Shown here: positions 10,960-23,243 of the stretch, piece by piece
How the letters are laid out: every line of letters starts with the position of its first letter
Position numbering within the stretch: position 1 is the first letter of the stretch
Source: Liriodendron chinense
Lineage: Eukaryota; Streptophyta; Magnoliopsida; Magnoliales; Magnoliaceae
Length of the DNA: 64,000 nt
Reading direction: 5' to 3'
Assembly (NCBI GenBank): GCA_003013855.2
Contig: ML058384.1
Location: 13,960,176-14,024,175 of the forward strand
The notes under the pieces: generated by a model
What the model saw: the letters and a program-made list of their open reading frames with translations, nothing else
What the model was told of the DNA's origin: nothing
The model's database searches: none
Made by a program: the position numbers and the translations under genes

Positions 10960-12555
10960 TGTTCGCTTCCCCAAGTATAGGGTTATGATGTAGTAATAAT
11001 CTCGGTAAGACTGAGGTTGATCCACAGGGACTTGTGTAGGAATCATAAAACACTTCCAATGGTTTCTAATTAAGAACTAGCTAAACAGGATTTTGAAATT
11101 GAATGTAGATAGCAATTTTGAACTAATTAATATAAAAGAGCACTAGGGGTTCAAGGATCCACTTGTAGCAATCCTTGATGCTTAATTCACTGTGGTTTCG
11201 GAATTACACAACTAAAATCGAAATCAAATCCTATCTAGTCGAATGATAGAGCGGTTATAACAAACAATCTGCCATATGTGTGATTCAAGTACATGATTCC
11301 CTCAATTCAAGTTAGGACTTGAGCACAATCAATTGCATTAGGTCAATCCTAGTTCCAATAGGTTAAGATCACAATCATAATCACCATTAAATTCTGTCAC
11401 AAAGTATAAATAGATCGTGATTTGAACTTCATTCAAATCACATACACAATCACACATAAGCAGAAATTCCAGAAAAGTAGAACTTTTGGTATGAAGTTCC
11501 CACATAAGGGTCAAAGGTCTAGAGCGTATTGAATCCGATTCCTCGGAGCGTACAGGTCTAGAATGATTCAAAACAATTAAGAACTGAAGCAATTCTTCTA
11601 AACATCCATTAGCCATCATAAAATTAAGAAAAACTAGTTAGAACTTTATTCAAACTTCAAACCATTGTTCTTCACTATTAATCCAACTTGAAACCAAAAT
11701 AAACGAATCGAAACATCTTAGATTTACTACAAGCTTCGCCTCTTAGCCCTAGCTAAGGGGTTTAGCCATTCATAATCCAAGGAAACATGAAAGCAACTAA
11801 GAAAGACATAAAAACCAGAAGAACAAACCAGCAGGAGTTGTAGAACTCCGGATCTGACTTCCGTTGCCTCCCGCCATGGTAAATCTCTTCTAGGATGTCA
11901 TAGGAACGAGCTAGAGGAGTCCTTTTATAGCTTTGGGGCCCTAGGCGTGAAGAAACTTCGAGAAATCCCGCAAACATTGCACTTTACACAGAGAATTTTG
12001 GAGCTCCAGATGTTCCTGAGTGTTGACCGGCCGACCGGACCCCCTGTCCCACCGGTCGGACAAAGTGCCTGCAAATGCAATTCTTACTGGAGTCTTTTTT
12101 ACACAGTCCAACCCATCAGCCGACCGGACGGACAGCCGACCGGAGAAACTAGTTCCAACTACTGAAATCGTTAGATGTTGAAATGTCTAGACCGACCCTT
12201 CAGCCGACCGGTCGATCAAGAGGTCTGCCCTCCTAAAACCTGTCCAGTGAATTTCTTATTTTTGGAGGGTTTGGCCGGCCGGTCGGTGGCTGTGGCCGGC
12301 CGGCTAGTGGACATGAAATTTGCTGAATTCTTAGCTTCTCCTCCTTCATCTTCAATGCACTTTTGCTCCACCTTTGGTCCTTCATTCCTTTGATCTCCAA
12401 GGTGTGTAAACAGCATCTCTAAGCCCTCAATTGATGAATTCTCTCTCTCATTCTTACAACTACAAAACCATGCATTAGTTGGGTCTTTAATCACTTATTT
12501 CAAGCATAGTTAGTAATGAAATGGGGTTAGAATATGCACATTTAAGAGCTCAACA
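10960..12555 (-). repeat. E2 5' LTR (about 1.6 kb)
   Basis: Termini are TGTTCGCTTCC and GAGCTCAACA. The minus-strand TATA box is at 11922-11929. A cluster of CGACCGG and CCGGCCGG variants of the GACCGGTC motif lies at about 12028-12310. The 3'-end hairpin is slightly degraded (CTCGGTAAGACTGAG). It is the same subfamily as the LTRs of E1, A and A1. Confidence 0.9.
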
Positions 12556-13215
12556 GGGCATGTATGCGCTTCTCATCTGCTAGCTGTAACTGATCGAATT
12601 GCAATCTGGCCTGTTGCAATTCCCCTCTTTGATTCTGCTCTCCAGTAACACCCATAGTGATGGTATTTCCATCTCGACTGGTAGAATTGCTTCCATTCCG
12701 TAAGTAAGCTCGAAAGGAGTAACACCTGTAGCAAGCCGTACAAACGTTCGATAGGCCCAAAGTGTATATGGGAGCATGTCTGACCAATCTCGATAAGTCA
12801 CGACCATCTTCTTGGGTATCCTAACAATCGTCTTGTTAGCGGCTTCTACCCCACCATTCATCCGGGGACGATAAGGGCTTGATCGATGACGTTGAATCTT
12901 GAACTTGCTAAGGAAGTCATCCATCTTCTTGTTGACGAACGGGGTCCCATTATCTGTGATGATAGCATTTGGTATTCCATACCGGCAAATGATGTTGTTT
13001 TTCATGAATTTGATCACCTGGGATGCTGCAACCGTGGTGTATGAGGTTGCTTCTACCCACTTGAAGTAGTCGACTACCACGAGTATATACTCATGACCGT
13101 TTAATGCTTTGAGACTTACCTTCCCAATGATGTCAAGTCCCCACATAGAGAAGGGCCAGGGAGTTATCAAGTTGTATAGTTTTGATGAGGGGGCATGAAT
13201 TTGATTCGCATGCTC
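12556..13215 (-). pseudogene. pol: B integrase, broken
   Basis: Integrase inserts the element cDNA into chromosomal DNA in the nucleus. The core is open from 13170 to 12580. It shows WGLDIIGK with the first catalytic Asp, HEYILVVVDYFKWVEA, the second Asp in IITDNGTPF, and the Glu helix reduced to NGGVEAANK; PYTLWAYRT and TPFELTYGMEAILPVE follow. A stop separates this from the zinc-binding cysteines to the right (about 13216). A frameshift near 12660 moves the C-terminal stretch (ending DEKRIHA) to another frame, which is then cut by the E2 LTR. Confidence 0.85.
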
Positions 13216-14025
13216 CTAGCACTTGAAGCATTTTCTGACATGCTGGCAGCAGTCTGTCTCCATAGTAAGCCAATAGTAGCCAAGTTTTAGAATCTTGTTT
13301 GCCATCATGTACTCGTTCATGTGTGGGCCACAGATTCCTTCGTGTATTTCTTTTATGATCTTTACAGCTTCTGTTTCATCGACACATTGAAGGAGGACTT
13401 GATTATAGGACCGCTTGTAAAGAATTTCACCACTGATGGTGAACTGGCCGGCCAAACGTTGGATGGTTCGGCGATCTATTGTTGTTGCTGCTTCTAGATA
13501 TTCCTGGGTTTCGAGATATTGCTTGATGTCGGCATACCAGGGTTTGTCAGGGGTGGCTTCGGCCTCTTCTATCTGTAAGCAGAAGCCAGGTTCATCTTGA
13601 GTTTCGACTATGAGCTCCCATTCTGAAGCTCCTTTCGGGATCTCGAGCATTGATGCAAGGGTAGCGAGCACATCCGCAAATTGATTCTTGGCCCTGGGCA
13701 TGTATGAGAAAGTGATTTCTTTGAATTCTTCGACAAGATTTTCAAGGAACACATGATATGGTATCAACTTTTCATCCTTGGTTTTCCATTTGCCATTGGT
13801 CTGATTGATGATAAGCTGTGAATCTCCAAATACTCGTAGCTTCTTGACGCCCAAGATTATGGCTTCCCTTAGACCGACAATGCATGCTTCATACTCTGCC
13901 ATGTTGTTGGTGCACTTGAATGCCATGCGCCTCGAGATAAGAATAGGGAAATCTTCTGAAGAGTAGAGGATTACTCCGATACCACTTCCTTTAGAATTGG
14001 CTGCGCAATAAAAAATAACGTTCAC
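13216..14025 (-). pseudogene. pol: B second RNase H domain plus integrase zinc-binding region
   Basis: The frame is open for 269 residues. The extra RNase H of Tat/Ogre elements degrades RNA in RNA:DNA hybrids. Visible signatures are GSGIGVILYS, NNMAEYEACIVGLREAI with the catalytic Glu, GDSQLIINQ with an Asp, and NQFADVLATLASM with the last Asp. The expected first Asp is not evident before GSGIG. The distal part has the pre-integrase motif HEGICGPHMN and CQHVRKCFKC, the HHCC zinc site. A stop follows the last Cys at about 13216. Confidence 0.85.
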
Positions 14026-14504
14026 TCATCTTTCTTCTTCTCCTCTTCACTTTCGATGAGCAAGAGATCTTCATCAGGGAAGAACGTCTCGAGCGGTTAA
14101 TAATCCAGGAGAGAGTGAGTGACGATATAACCGGTGAGGGCCTGCCCCTTGATTGCCTTCTGAGTGACATAAGTGATGTCAAATTCAGACAGGAGTAGTT
14201 GCAATTTAGCTATCCTTCCAGTGAGTGCTGGTTTCTCAAACAGGTATTTAAATGGATCCATGCAGGCAAGGAGGAGAATAGGGAATGCAATCATGTATTG
14301 ACGGAGTCGCTGAGTTGCTCAGACTAGGGCGAGGCAAGTCTTCTCAATTGGGAAATACCTGGTCTCGTAGTCGGTGAACTTTCTGCTCAAATAGTATATT
14401 TCTTGTTCCTTCTTTCCAGTCTCATCGTGTTAGCCGAGGACACAGCCAATGGCTTCTGCTGCTACCGAGATGTATGACAATAATAGTCGTCCGGGAGTGG
14501 GCAG
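14026..14504 (-). pseudogene. pol: B first RNase H domain, left part, broken
   Basis: This continues the reverse transcriptase-linked RNase H after the insertion of A. Read right to left: PTPGR..LLSYISVAAEAIG, then a stop, QEIYYLSRKFTDYETRY, another stop, MDPFKYLFEKPALTGRIAKLQLLLSEFDITY, and QKAIKGQALTGY. Stops occur near 14436 and 14320. The right edge, 14500-14504 (GGCAG), is one copy of the target duplication of A; the partner, GGCGG, is at 30463-30467. Confidence 0.8.
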
Positions 14505-17500
14505 TGTTCGCTTCCCCAAGTGTAGGGTTGCGATTTAGTAATAATCTCGGTAAGACCGAGGTCAATCCATAGGGACTTGTGTAGGAATTCACAAAACACT
14601 TCTAATTGTTTCTGCTGAAAATCTAACTAACAGATTTTTAGGAAATTGATGTAGATAGATGCTTTGAATTAAATCAAATGTAATCAATAATAAAAAGGCA
14701 CTAGGGGTTCAAGGATCCACTTGTAGCAATCCTTGATGCTCAATTCGCTGTGGTTTCTCACTTTCTCAACTAGAATCGAAATTAAGTTCTATCTAGCCGG
14801 ATGATAGAGCAGTTAAAACAAACAATCTGTCATATGTGTGATTCATGTACATGATTCTCTCAATTCAAGCTAGTACTTGAGCACACTCAATTACATAGGT
14901 CAATCCTAATTCCAATAGGTTAAGATCACAACCATAATCATCATTAAAGCCTGTCATAAAGCTTAACTAGATCATGATTTGAGCTTGATTCAAATCACAT
15001 ACACAACCTCACATAATCCAGAATTTTTAGAAAAATAGAACTTTTGATATGAAGTTCCCACATGAGGATCATAGGTCTAGAGCGTATTGAATCCAATTCC
15101 TCGGATCATATAAGTATAGACTAACTCAAAACAATTAAGAACTCAAGCAATTCTTTAAACATCCATGAGCCATCATAAGATTAAGAAAAACTACTTAGAA
15201 CTTTATTTAAACTTCAAACCATTGTTCTTCACTAATAATCCAACTTAAAACCAAATCAAACGAATTGAAACATCTTAGATTCACTACAAGCTTCACCTCT
15301 TAGCCCTAGCTAAGAGGTTTAGCCGTTCATGATCCAAGGAAACATAAAAATAACTAAAAACATTAACTAGAAAACACAGACTAGAGGGAGTTGTGGAACT
15401 CCGAATCCGACTTTCGCCGCTTCCCACCTTCGTAGCTCTCTTCTAGGATGCCTTAGCTACAATCGCTAGGTCCCCTTTTATAGTGGAGAGGCTCCAACGC
15501 CTCAGAATCTTTCAGATTTGCGTAACACTTATGCACTGCGCTAGAAAATCGGAGCTTTAAGAGGAAGCCGCTGGAGATTCGCTGAAATTACACTAGCCGA
15601 CCGGTCAAGATCGGTCGGACTGGGCTAGTGTTCGCTTCCCCAAGTGTAGGGTTGCGATGTAGTAATAATCTCGGTAAGACCGAGGTCGATCCACAGGGAA
15701 GGAAGTAAATAATGCAAATTATCCTAATAACTAGAATCTAAAGAGGTTTGTGAAATTGGTTTTGAATATAAAATAGAAAATCTGATAATGAAAAGATAAC
15801 TAGAGCATCAAGGATCCACTTATAGCTTTCCTTAGATGCATAATTCGTTATGGTTTCTCACTTTCTCAACTAGAATCGATATTAAGATCTATCTAGCCGG
15901 ATGATAGAGCTGTTAAACCAAATAATCTGTCATATGTAAGTTCTATGCATAAGATTCACTCAATGTAGGTTAAGCTGAGCATGCTCAATTGCATAGGTCA
16001 TTCCCCTTTCCAAAAGGTCCAGTTCACAATCATAACCATCCTCAAGTCCTGTCACAAGACAAGGCTAGATCATGATTTGAACTTGATTCAAATCACATGC
16101 AAATCCCTTACATAATTCAGAAAATCAGAAAAATAGAACTTTGGTAGGAAGTCCCTTCATGAAGATCATAGTACTAGAGCGCACTCCAATTCCTCGGATC
16201 ATACATGTCTAGACTGATGCAAACCAATTAAGAATTTTAGTAATTCTCCCAAACATCCATGAGTCATCATAAGACTAAGAAAAACTACTTAAAGCTTGTA
16301 TAAACTTCAAACTATAGTTCATAATCATGAATTCCAACTTTAAAACCAATAAAACGAATTAAACAATCTAAAAAAACTATAAGGTTCACCTCTTAGCTCT
16401 AGCTAAGAGATTAGCTAATGAAAAGCATATTAAAAATAAAACTAGAACGAAGAAAAGGAAGAAAAACTAGCCGGAGGAGGCTAGGAAGCCTCCTATGACT
16501 TGAACTCCCTGCTCTCCACGTCCTTGGTTACCCTGGAATAGAAGAGAGCACCTCCTTTTATAGTGCAGTAATAGTACAGCAACATAGCAGAATTTGTTTC
16601 GCTTGGTACGGCTTAACCAATGGTTGGATTGCCTTCAAAATTGATTATAGCTTCCTTGTAATGTGATCTTCCTCATAGATGATTTAGATTTCCAAGATTA
16701 TCCTCTGAATGGGCCCACCAATCACATCACCGACCGCCTCTCAAAATCGCGCACTTCGGGTACCTTCAGAACCAGTCATCTTGCTTTCAACGCTCTGGAG
16801 TGTACAGATGTCGGATTGATCTCAAATTTTGAACATTGGTAGAAAACTTCCTCCTATACATGATAGACGGATTAGATTGTCCAAAACAATCCCAGAATGT
16901 GGTCCCAAAATTAGAACACTTAGGGCTTTTATAAACTCTGCGCAGTTGGATCTTTTTGGATGGTCCATCTTTCTTCAACCGGTACGATCAAACCACACAT
17001 CCTTTTGATCTGAAACTTTATGGTTATTCATATATAGATGTGGTATAAAAGATGGTCAAAGTAGATTCTTCATATCATCAATGATGGGCCACCTGGACCG
17101 GCCCAGAGTGGAACAGCGAAATCTGGAACTTTCTGGACAGTTCGTATTGTTTTGGCCACCACGATCAATCCGTAGCTCCGATCGACACGAAACCACTTGG
17201 GTTAGTTCGACGTCGAGCTCCTCTTCGACACGGATGTGTTGGATTTCCAAATATCATTAAGATGGGCCCAGAAAACTGGTCCAAAAAATTAGAACCGGGA
17301 ATGTCCTGCTGTCTGGAATCTGGAAACTGAAATTTACATGGCCGACCGGTCAAGACCGGTCGGACAGGGCTGGCCTACCGGTCAAGACCGGTCGGGGCCT
17401 GTTCCAACAGCTTCTGTAGAGGGCAGTAGTGTTGGCTGACCGGTCTTGACCGGTCGGACCCCATTTTCTGCTTTATTTCTTCTTTCTTTTCTTTCCTTCT

Positions 17501-18103
17501 TTCTTCCTCATCCTCCTCTCTTTCTTCATCATTCTTTGGTCCACCTTGGGCCTTCATCAAAGGCTCCTAAATGTGCCCTTTTGGTCATCAATTGGGCAAA
17601 GCAACTCTCATTCCTACAACCACAAAACATGTATTTGATTAGTCTTTAAATCATGAAAATCTTGCATAATGAGTGATGAATTGGGGTTAGAATATGCACA
17701 ATTAAGAGCTCAACAGCTAGCCGACCGGTCACGACCGGTCGGACCTGATCTGGGACAATCCAGCGTGCATACTGGAGGTGGTCAGGCTCTGGTCGACCGA
17801 TCAAGATCGGTTGGCCCTATTGTATCATCAGTCCAGAGGAGAAACAGGGGGTGGCCGACCGGTCATGGCCCTTTCCTTCTTCATTTTCTTCTTTCTTTCT
17901 TCTCTCTCTGCTTTCTTCTTTCTTTGGCCCACCTTGGGTCTTCATCCAAGGCTCTTAAAGAGATCTTTTTGGTCATCAAATGGGCAGAGTCCCTCTCATT
18001 CCTACAATCATAAAACCACGCATTAGAATAGTCTTTAAGCTTGAAAACCATGCATAGTTAGTGATGAAATGGGGTTAGAATATACACATTTAAGCACTCA
18101 GCA
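14505..18103 (-). repeat. A 3' LTR, split by solo LTR A1
   Basis: LTR sequence is 14505-15628 and 17721-18103. Termini are TGTTCGCTTCC and CACTCAGCA; the latter is changed from CACTCAACA in the partner LTR. The minus-strand TATA box is at 15475-15482. GACCGGTC pairs lie just right of A1 (17722-17745) and near 15598-15618. The U5 hairpin CTCGGTAAGACCGAG is present. Confidence 0.9.
15629..17715 (-). mobile_element. A1: Athila solo LTR nested in the A 3' LTR
   Basis: Termini are TGTTCGCTTCC and GAGCTCAACA, with a perfect target duplication GCTAG at 15624-15628 and 17716-17720. There is no internal region, so this is a solo LTR of 2087 bp. The minus-strand TATA box is at 16555-16562. Paired GACCGGTC octamers with 2-bp linkers lie at about 17343-17456. 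It is the same subfamily as E1 but longer. Confidence 0.92.
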
Positions 18104-18115
18104 CACCCCCCAACC
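18104..18115 (-). other. A polypurine tract next to the 3' LTR
   Basis: On the minus strand it reads GGTTGGGGGGTG, immediately before the 3' LTR start. It is the expected primer for plus-strand DNA synthesis. Confidence 0.85.
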
Positions 18116-19319
18116 AACATTTTGCTATTCCCAAGCAAAACATGCGTGAAACCATTCATGCTTCCAAAACTTAACTCTCCTTCAGAAACTATGCTTCTAT
18201 ACACTCTAAGACATGCAAGTGCAAAAATTGGAAAAACTAAGTGCTAGAGGTTGAAACCTTAAATGCCCAAGATCATAATAAGTACTCATATGGACCTTCC
18301 GGTGATTGATTGATAAATAGAAGTATTTGAACAATTTAACCTAGTGTGCTTAGTGAATGCTCATCTCATGGATTTTCGGGGTTACCTTTTTCATGAATTA
18401 GCTAAGGTATGGGTTCAACGGTGTATAGATCAACAACAAGCCTATGACAGGAATTTGCCTTACCGTCCTTCCAACGGCTTTCATATTACTTCCCACTTCC
18501 GGCTTTGGTTACGGGTAGACCATCCCTCGGTTGGTAATAGGTAGCCCTTTTCGAAATTTTCCACCATATTATCCATCATTCCCATATTTTCATCCTTCCT
18601 TTCCGTTTTCTTTTTCATTAGATAGGATTTTTAGAAATCCATAACTTTCGTTATTTTTCCATGGACAAGGATAGACAAAGTACCCCGGCTTGGTTTCTCA
18701 ACACCTCAAATCCTAACTTAGCTAATCCATAAATCTAATAATCCTGTCAAAACATGAGAATCGTGTGAAGTGGACTAGGTGTAAAAGTGTTCAACAATTC
18801 TATCATTCAAAAAAATAGGGGAATTTACATACAAGACTGGTACCTTAAAGAATGTTCAAAGTATTCAACATCACTCACTTCGCCTCTCCTTTTGTTATAC
18901 TTGCATCATCCCGAAAGCATAGAAGCAAAGTTTTCCAATGGAGTTTTGAATTTTTAGAAAAAATTTGAAAAGTCTTCGTCGTATTGCTCAAGATGTTACA
19001 AAACACTAGATACATCCTAGTGATCCTACACCCCCCAACCAAATCTTGTATTATCCTTAATGTAAAAGATATGTAATAGACAAAACATGAGAGCAATGAT
19101 AAAATAAAGGGAGTGAGTAATGAGAGTACCTGAGAGAATCAAAATAGGAATTCTACCTCCTTCTAAGAAACCTATGAAAAAGCAACCAAAAGCAACAAAA
19201 TCCTAATCCTAACTACTCTATACCTCTATCAGACTAGGAGATCAAATGTCCTGATACGCAGGATCAGTCAAAGGTATGGACATACCTTCTGAAGGAAAAT
19301 TCTCAAAGAACGGCTTTAA
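18116..19319 (-). other. A 3' untranslated region, with an upstream polypurine copy
   Basis: No env-like or other gene. A second polypurine tract, GGTTGGGGGGTGT on the minus strand, lies at about 19029-19041, some 925 bp before the first. Element C has the same two-tract layout (40765 and 41688). The rest is AT-rich and matches the 3' region of C in inverse orientation in several blocks, for example around 18440-18545 and 41255-41400. Confidence 0.7.
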
Positions 19320-20449
19320 TCACTGACCATTTGCTTTAAAGATGTTGCCGTTCCTTGGATTTAACAACTTGACGGTCCCATATGGATAAACAGTTTGTAC
19401 TATGTAGGGATCGGTCCATCGCGATCTCAATTTCCCCAAAAATAAATGTAGGCGAGAATTATACATAAGGACCTTTTGATTAATCGTGAAGGTCTTACAA
19501 AGAATGTTCTTGTCATGGAACACTTTCGTCTTGTCCTTATAAATTCTCGCATTTTCATATGCCTCGTTCCGGAGTTCCGCAAGTTCATTTAATTGAAGTT
19601 TGCGCAACGAGCTTGCCTTGTCAGAATCAAATTCATCTTCTTTATTGCCCAATACGCCCTATGTTCCAACTCCACAGGCAAGTGACAAGCCTTCCCATAG
19701 ACAAGTCTATAGGGAGACATTCCAATAGAGGTCTTGAAAGCAGTACGGTAAGCCCACAGTGCATCGGTTAGTCGAAGCAACCAATCCTTGCGATCGGGGT
19801 TCACCGTTTTCTGCAAAATATGTTTAATCTCCCTATTGGATATCTCAGCTTGTCCACTTGTTTGTGGGTGATAGGGAGTGCTCACTTTATGATTTACGCC
19901 ATATTTCTTCATTACAGATTCGAATGGGCGACTACAAAAGTGAGATCCGCCATCACTTATGATGACTTGAGGCATTCCAACCCGGGAAAGGATGTTTTCT
20001 TTTAAAAAGCGAATGACCGTTTTATGGTCATTGTTCCGGCATGGAATTGCCTTGACCCATTTGGAAACATAATCGACGGCAAGCAGAATATACAAATTTC
20101 CAAAAGAAGATGGGAATGGACCCATGAAATCGATGCCTCAACAATAAAAAATTTCGATTGGTAAGATGGGATTGAGTGGCATCATATTTCTACGGGAGAT
20201 TCCTCCCAATTTCTGACAAGGCTCACATGTTTTACAAAACTCATGGGTGTCCTTGAATATGGTGGGCCAATAGAACCCCCATTGCAGAATTTTGGCTGTG
20301 GTCTTTTTAGCAGAGAAGTGGCCACCACACGCCTGAGAATGACAAAAGGAGATGATACTTTGTTGTTCATCATCCGGCACACATCTCCTTATGATTTGAT
20401 CGGGACAATACTTGAATAAGTATGAGTCATCCCATAGGAATTTTCTCAC
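19320..20449 (-). pseudogene. pol: A integrase, broken
   Basis: Zinc-binding part (20449-20138): CHSQACGGHFSAKKT and CKTCEPCQKLGG. A Trp-to-stop change (TGA) follows at the GIDFMGPFPSSFGN block. The core (20125-19589) has DYVSKWVKAIPC, IISDGGSHF with the second catalytic Asp, and GQAEISNREIKHILQK with the Glu, then RLVYGKACHLPVELEH. A frameshift near 19620 leads to the C-terminal part (19652-19320): ASSLRKLQLNELAELRNEAYENA, SRWTDPYIVQTVYPYGTVKLL. All catalytic residues are present, but the frame is interrupted twice. Confidence 0.88.
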
Positions 20450-21235
20450 CTCGTTGAAGAACTTATCTATATCTTGCTTTTTTCAATGTGTTGGAGTTGT
20501 ACCTGAAGCAAGATAGTTAGCAATGTCCACATATCATGGCAATTGTGAGACTTTAAAAAGTTATTCATCAGGGAACATGTCATTGATCGCGGTCGTCTCA
20601 GGGGAATCGGTGAGGACAAGTCGAGAGAGATGGTCAGCTACTATGTTTTCTACTCCTTTCTTATCACGTATTTATATGTCAAATTCTTGGAGTAGGAGGA
20701 TCCATCTTAACAACCGTGGCTTAGCATCCTTCCTAGAGAGAATGTACTTATGCGCGGCATGGTCTATGAATATGATGATCTTGGATCCAATCAAATAGGA
20801 CGTAAACTTGTCCAAGGCAAAAACTACGGCTAAAAGTTCTTTTTCTGTAGTAGTGTAATTTGCTTGGGCTCAGTTTAAGGTTCTACTTGCATAGTAGATG
20901 ACACATGGCTTCTTCTCTTTTCTTTGGCCTAGCACAGCCCCAATAGCGTAGTCGCTCGCATCGCACATAATTTCAAAAGGAAGACTCCAATCAGGTGGTT
21001 GTATTATGGGAGCACATGTCAACGTACCTTTAAGTTTGGTAAAGGCATTTTGACAATCTTCATTCCACTCGAATGAGTTCTCCTTTTGAAGTAGGTTACA
21101 TAAAGGACAAGAGAGTGAATTGAAATCTTTTATGAACCGTCTATAAAATCCGGCGTGTCCCAAAAAGGATCGCACATCTCGTACGCTCTTGGGTGATGGA
21201 AGGCTAGAGATAAGATCGATTTTAGCTTTGTCCAC
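20450..21235 (-). pseudogene. pol: A RNase H and thumb region, broken
   Basis: The right part is open (21235-20870): SPKSVRDVRSFLGHAGFYRRFIKDF, then FEIMCDASDYAIGAVLGQR with the first RNase H Asp, then YYASRTLN and a stop at about 20870. The frame resumes at once with TTTEKELLAVVFALDKF (catalytic Glu) and DHAA (Asp), through KDAKPRLLRWILLLQEF and VADHLSRLV to the integrase, with several stops between about 20460 and 20690. Confidence 0.82.
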
Positions 21236-21247
21236 CTCGATCCCATT

Positions 21248-21997
21248 TTATGAGATAATGTGACTAAGTACAATTCCCTTTTGAACCATGAAGTGACATT
21301 TCTCCCAATTCAACTCAAGGTTCTTCTCTTCACATCTTTTCAATGCAGTTTTCAAGTGCATAAGGCACTCATCAAAGCTATAACCAAATACAGAGAAATC
21401 ATCCATGAAGACTTCAAGAATTGTCCACACCATGTTAGAAAAAATACTCAGAATACAAGGCTGAAAAGTGGCAGGGGCATTACATAGTCCAAATGGCATC
21501 ATTCGATAGGCGAAAGTGCCGAATGGACATGTAAATGTTGTCTTCTCTTGGTCCTCTAGGGCGATCTCTATTTGGTTGTACCCTGAATAACCATCAAGGA
21601 AGCAAAAATGGGAATGACCCGCCAACCTTTCTAAAATTTGATCAACAAACGGTAGGGAAAAATGGTCTTTTCTCGTAACTGTGTTTAGCTTCTTGCAGTC
21701 AATACACATTCTCCAACCGGTAGTGACTCTGGTTGGCACGAGTTCATTATTGGCATTGGCTACGATGGTTATTCCAGATTTCTTAGGCACTACTTGAGTC
21801 GGACTCACCCATTGACTATCGGATATTGGATAAATGATACCCACATCAAATAGTTTCAACACCTCGGCCTTAACCACCTCCTTCATATTTGGATTGAGGC
21901 GTCTTTGTGGTTGCTTAGATGTCTTCACATTCTCTTTAAAGTGTATGCGATGAGTACAAATCAGTGGGTCTATGCCTTTGAGATCACAATTGACCAT
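21248..21997 (-). pseudogene. pol: A reverse transcriptase
   Basis: Reverse transcriptase copies element RNA into DNA inside the particle. The domain is open for about 250 residues. Motifs in order: QPQRRLNPNMKEVVKAEVLKL, PISDSQWVSPTQVVPKKSG, TTGWRMCIDCKKLN (first catalytic Asp), FSLPFVDQILERLAGH, FLDGYSGYNQI, FTCPFGTFAYRMMPFGLCNAPATFQ, and the FMDD box at 21398-21409. It ends at a stop after GIVLSHIIS. The left-hand neighbour (RNase H) follows after about 12 bp. The upstream linker is in another frame. Confidence 0.9.
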
Positions 21998-22368
21998 CCA
22001 ATGGCACTCTTATGCTCTCTTAGAGTGGCTATTAGCCTACTCTCTTGTTCTTCATCCAAGTGGGAAGAAATCACTATCGGATATGTCTCACCTCGACCTA
22101 AATATACATATTTCAAATCACTTGGTAATGGTTTTAGGTCAAGCGTTGGTGCCTTGATATTGGATGGGAGGGGCTTGTTCTCGTTTAAGGGTAAAAGTTT
22201 AAATAGTGCCCTCCATCTTTTGTTATCAAGTACCGGCATCACATCTAAAATGGCATCCATCTCTTGCATTGTGTCATCATTTATCTCATAAGAGTGGGCC
22301 AAACATGCCTCCAAAGGGTCAAAATATAATGTCAAGGGGAATGCATCCTCCACGAATGATTCAATCAA
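21970..22368 (-). pseudogene. pol: A protease-reverse transcriptase linker
   Basis: Open for 132 residues: FDPLEACLAHSYE, DNKRWRALFKLLPL, KPLPSDLKYVYLG, YPIVISSHLDEEQESRLIATLREHKSAIGWS. It matches the linker of C at 37500-37831. It overlaps the reverse transcriptase frame by 28 bp in a different frame, so a frameshift separates what was one polyprotein. Confidence 0.8.
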
Positions 22369-22370
22369 AT

Positions 22371-23192
22371 TTATCTCGTAGACCTCGTCATTAACATCCC
22401 GTGGTTATTTAAATCAAATATATTCAGCTCGAGTGTCATATTTCCAAAGGACATTTGTACAAACCCATTTCTACAATTGATAATCGCATTTAAAGTAGTT
22501 AGAAAAGGGCGGCCAAGTATGATGGGAATTTGAGCACCGGTACCTATCATGGGATGTGTATCCAAGACAATAAAGTCTACCAGGTAGTAGAATTTATCAA
22601 CCTGGACTAAAACATCCTCAATCACTCCTCTTGGTATACGAATAGATCTATCAGCAAGTTGGAGTGTGGTTTTGGTGGGTTTCAATTCACCTAACCCAAG
22701 TTGTTCATAAACCGAGTATGGAATGAGGTTAACACTTGCCCCTAAATCGAGTAAGGCTTGTTTAATCCGGTAGTCTCCTATGATACATGAGATGGTTGGA
22801 CTACCAGGATCCTTGTATTTTTGGGGCACCTCTTGTTTGATAATAACACTCAAATTCTCTGTCAAAAGTACTTTGTTATGAACATTATGTTTCCTTTTGA
22901 CTGTACACAATTCCTTCAGAAATTTGGCATAGAATGGTATTTGCCTTATAGCATCCAACAACGGGATGTTGATCTTCACTCGCTTAAAAACCTCTAAAAT
23001 TTTCAGGTTTTTGTCTAAAGGTTTGGGTGAAATCAACCTTTGGAGAAACGGGGCAACCGGCTTATATTGCCTTTCCGGTTCTTTCTCTTGTGGAGTGTTG
23101 TTCGGGCTATCATCCTCTTTGGAAATTTTCAGATCATTAGGCTTTAGGGTCTTCACTGGATTAGATTTATTGATTATTTTCCTACTTCTCAA
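22371..23192 (-). pseudogene. pol: A aspartic protease and upstream region
   Basis: The frame is open for 273 residues. The protease cuts the Gag-Pol polyprotein. The active-site block is ALLDLGASVNLIPYSVYEQL, a DLGA form of the usual D-T/S-G. LQLADRSIRIPRG, VQVDKFYYLVDFIVLD and the C-terminal IPIILGRPFLTTLNAIINC follow. The upstream half holds VAPFLQRLISPKP and KVKINIPLLDAIRQIPFYAKFLKELC-like sequence conserved in C. A stop and frame change separate it from gag on the right. Confidence 0.88.
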
Positions 23193-23243
23193 AGTGGTGA
23201 TAGCTTGAACATGCTCCGTATGTTTGGAGGATGAGCTTGCGTC

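Larger units (their letters stand above)
10815..12555 (-). mobile_element. Element E2: Athila-type 5' LTR with primer site and short leader
   Basis: The LTR is 10960-12555, and the primer site and about 120 bp of leader lie to its left. Leader homology with E1 stops near 10815, where non-coding DNA begins; no gag-pol follows. The right flank is the C-terminal integrase coding region of element B, so E2 was inserted into B. Either the E2 interior was replaced or deleted, or E2 is a non-autonomous element with a non-coding interior. Confidence 0.75.

Noticed and set aside
1226..12555. E1 LTR and E2 LTR as the two LTRs of one element
   Set aside because: The E1 LTR has its own primer site and gag on its left side, and no polypurine tract lies at its right edge, so it is a 5' LTR of a separate element.
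18116..19319. Possible env-like gene of an Athila element, also looked for at 40570-41687
   Set aside because: No long open frame, no membrane segments; only untranslated sequence with polypurine tracts.
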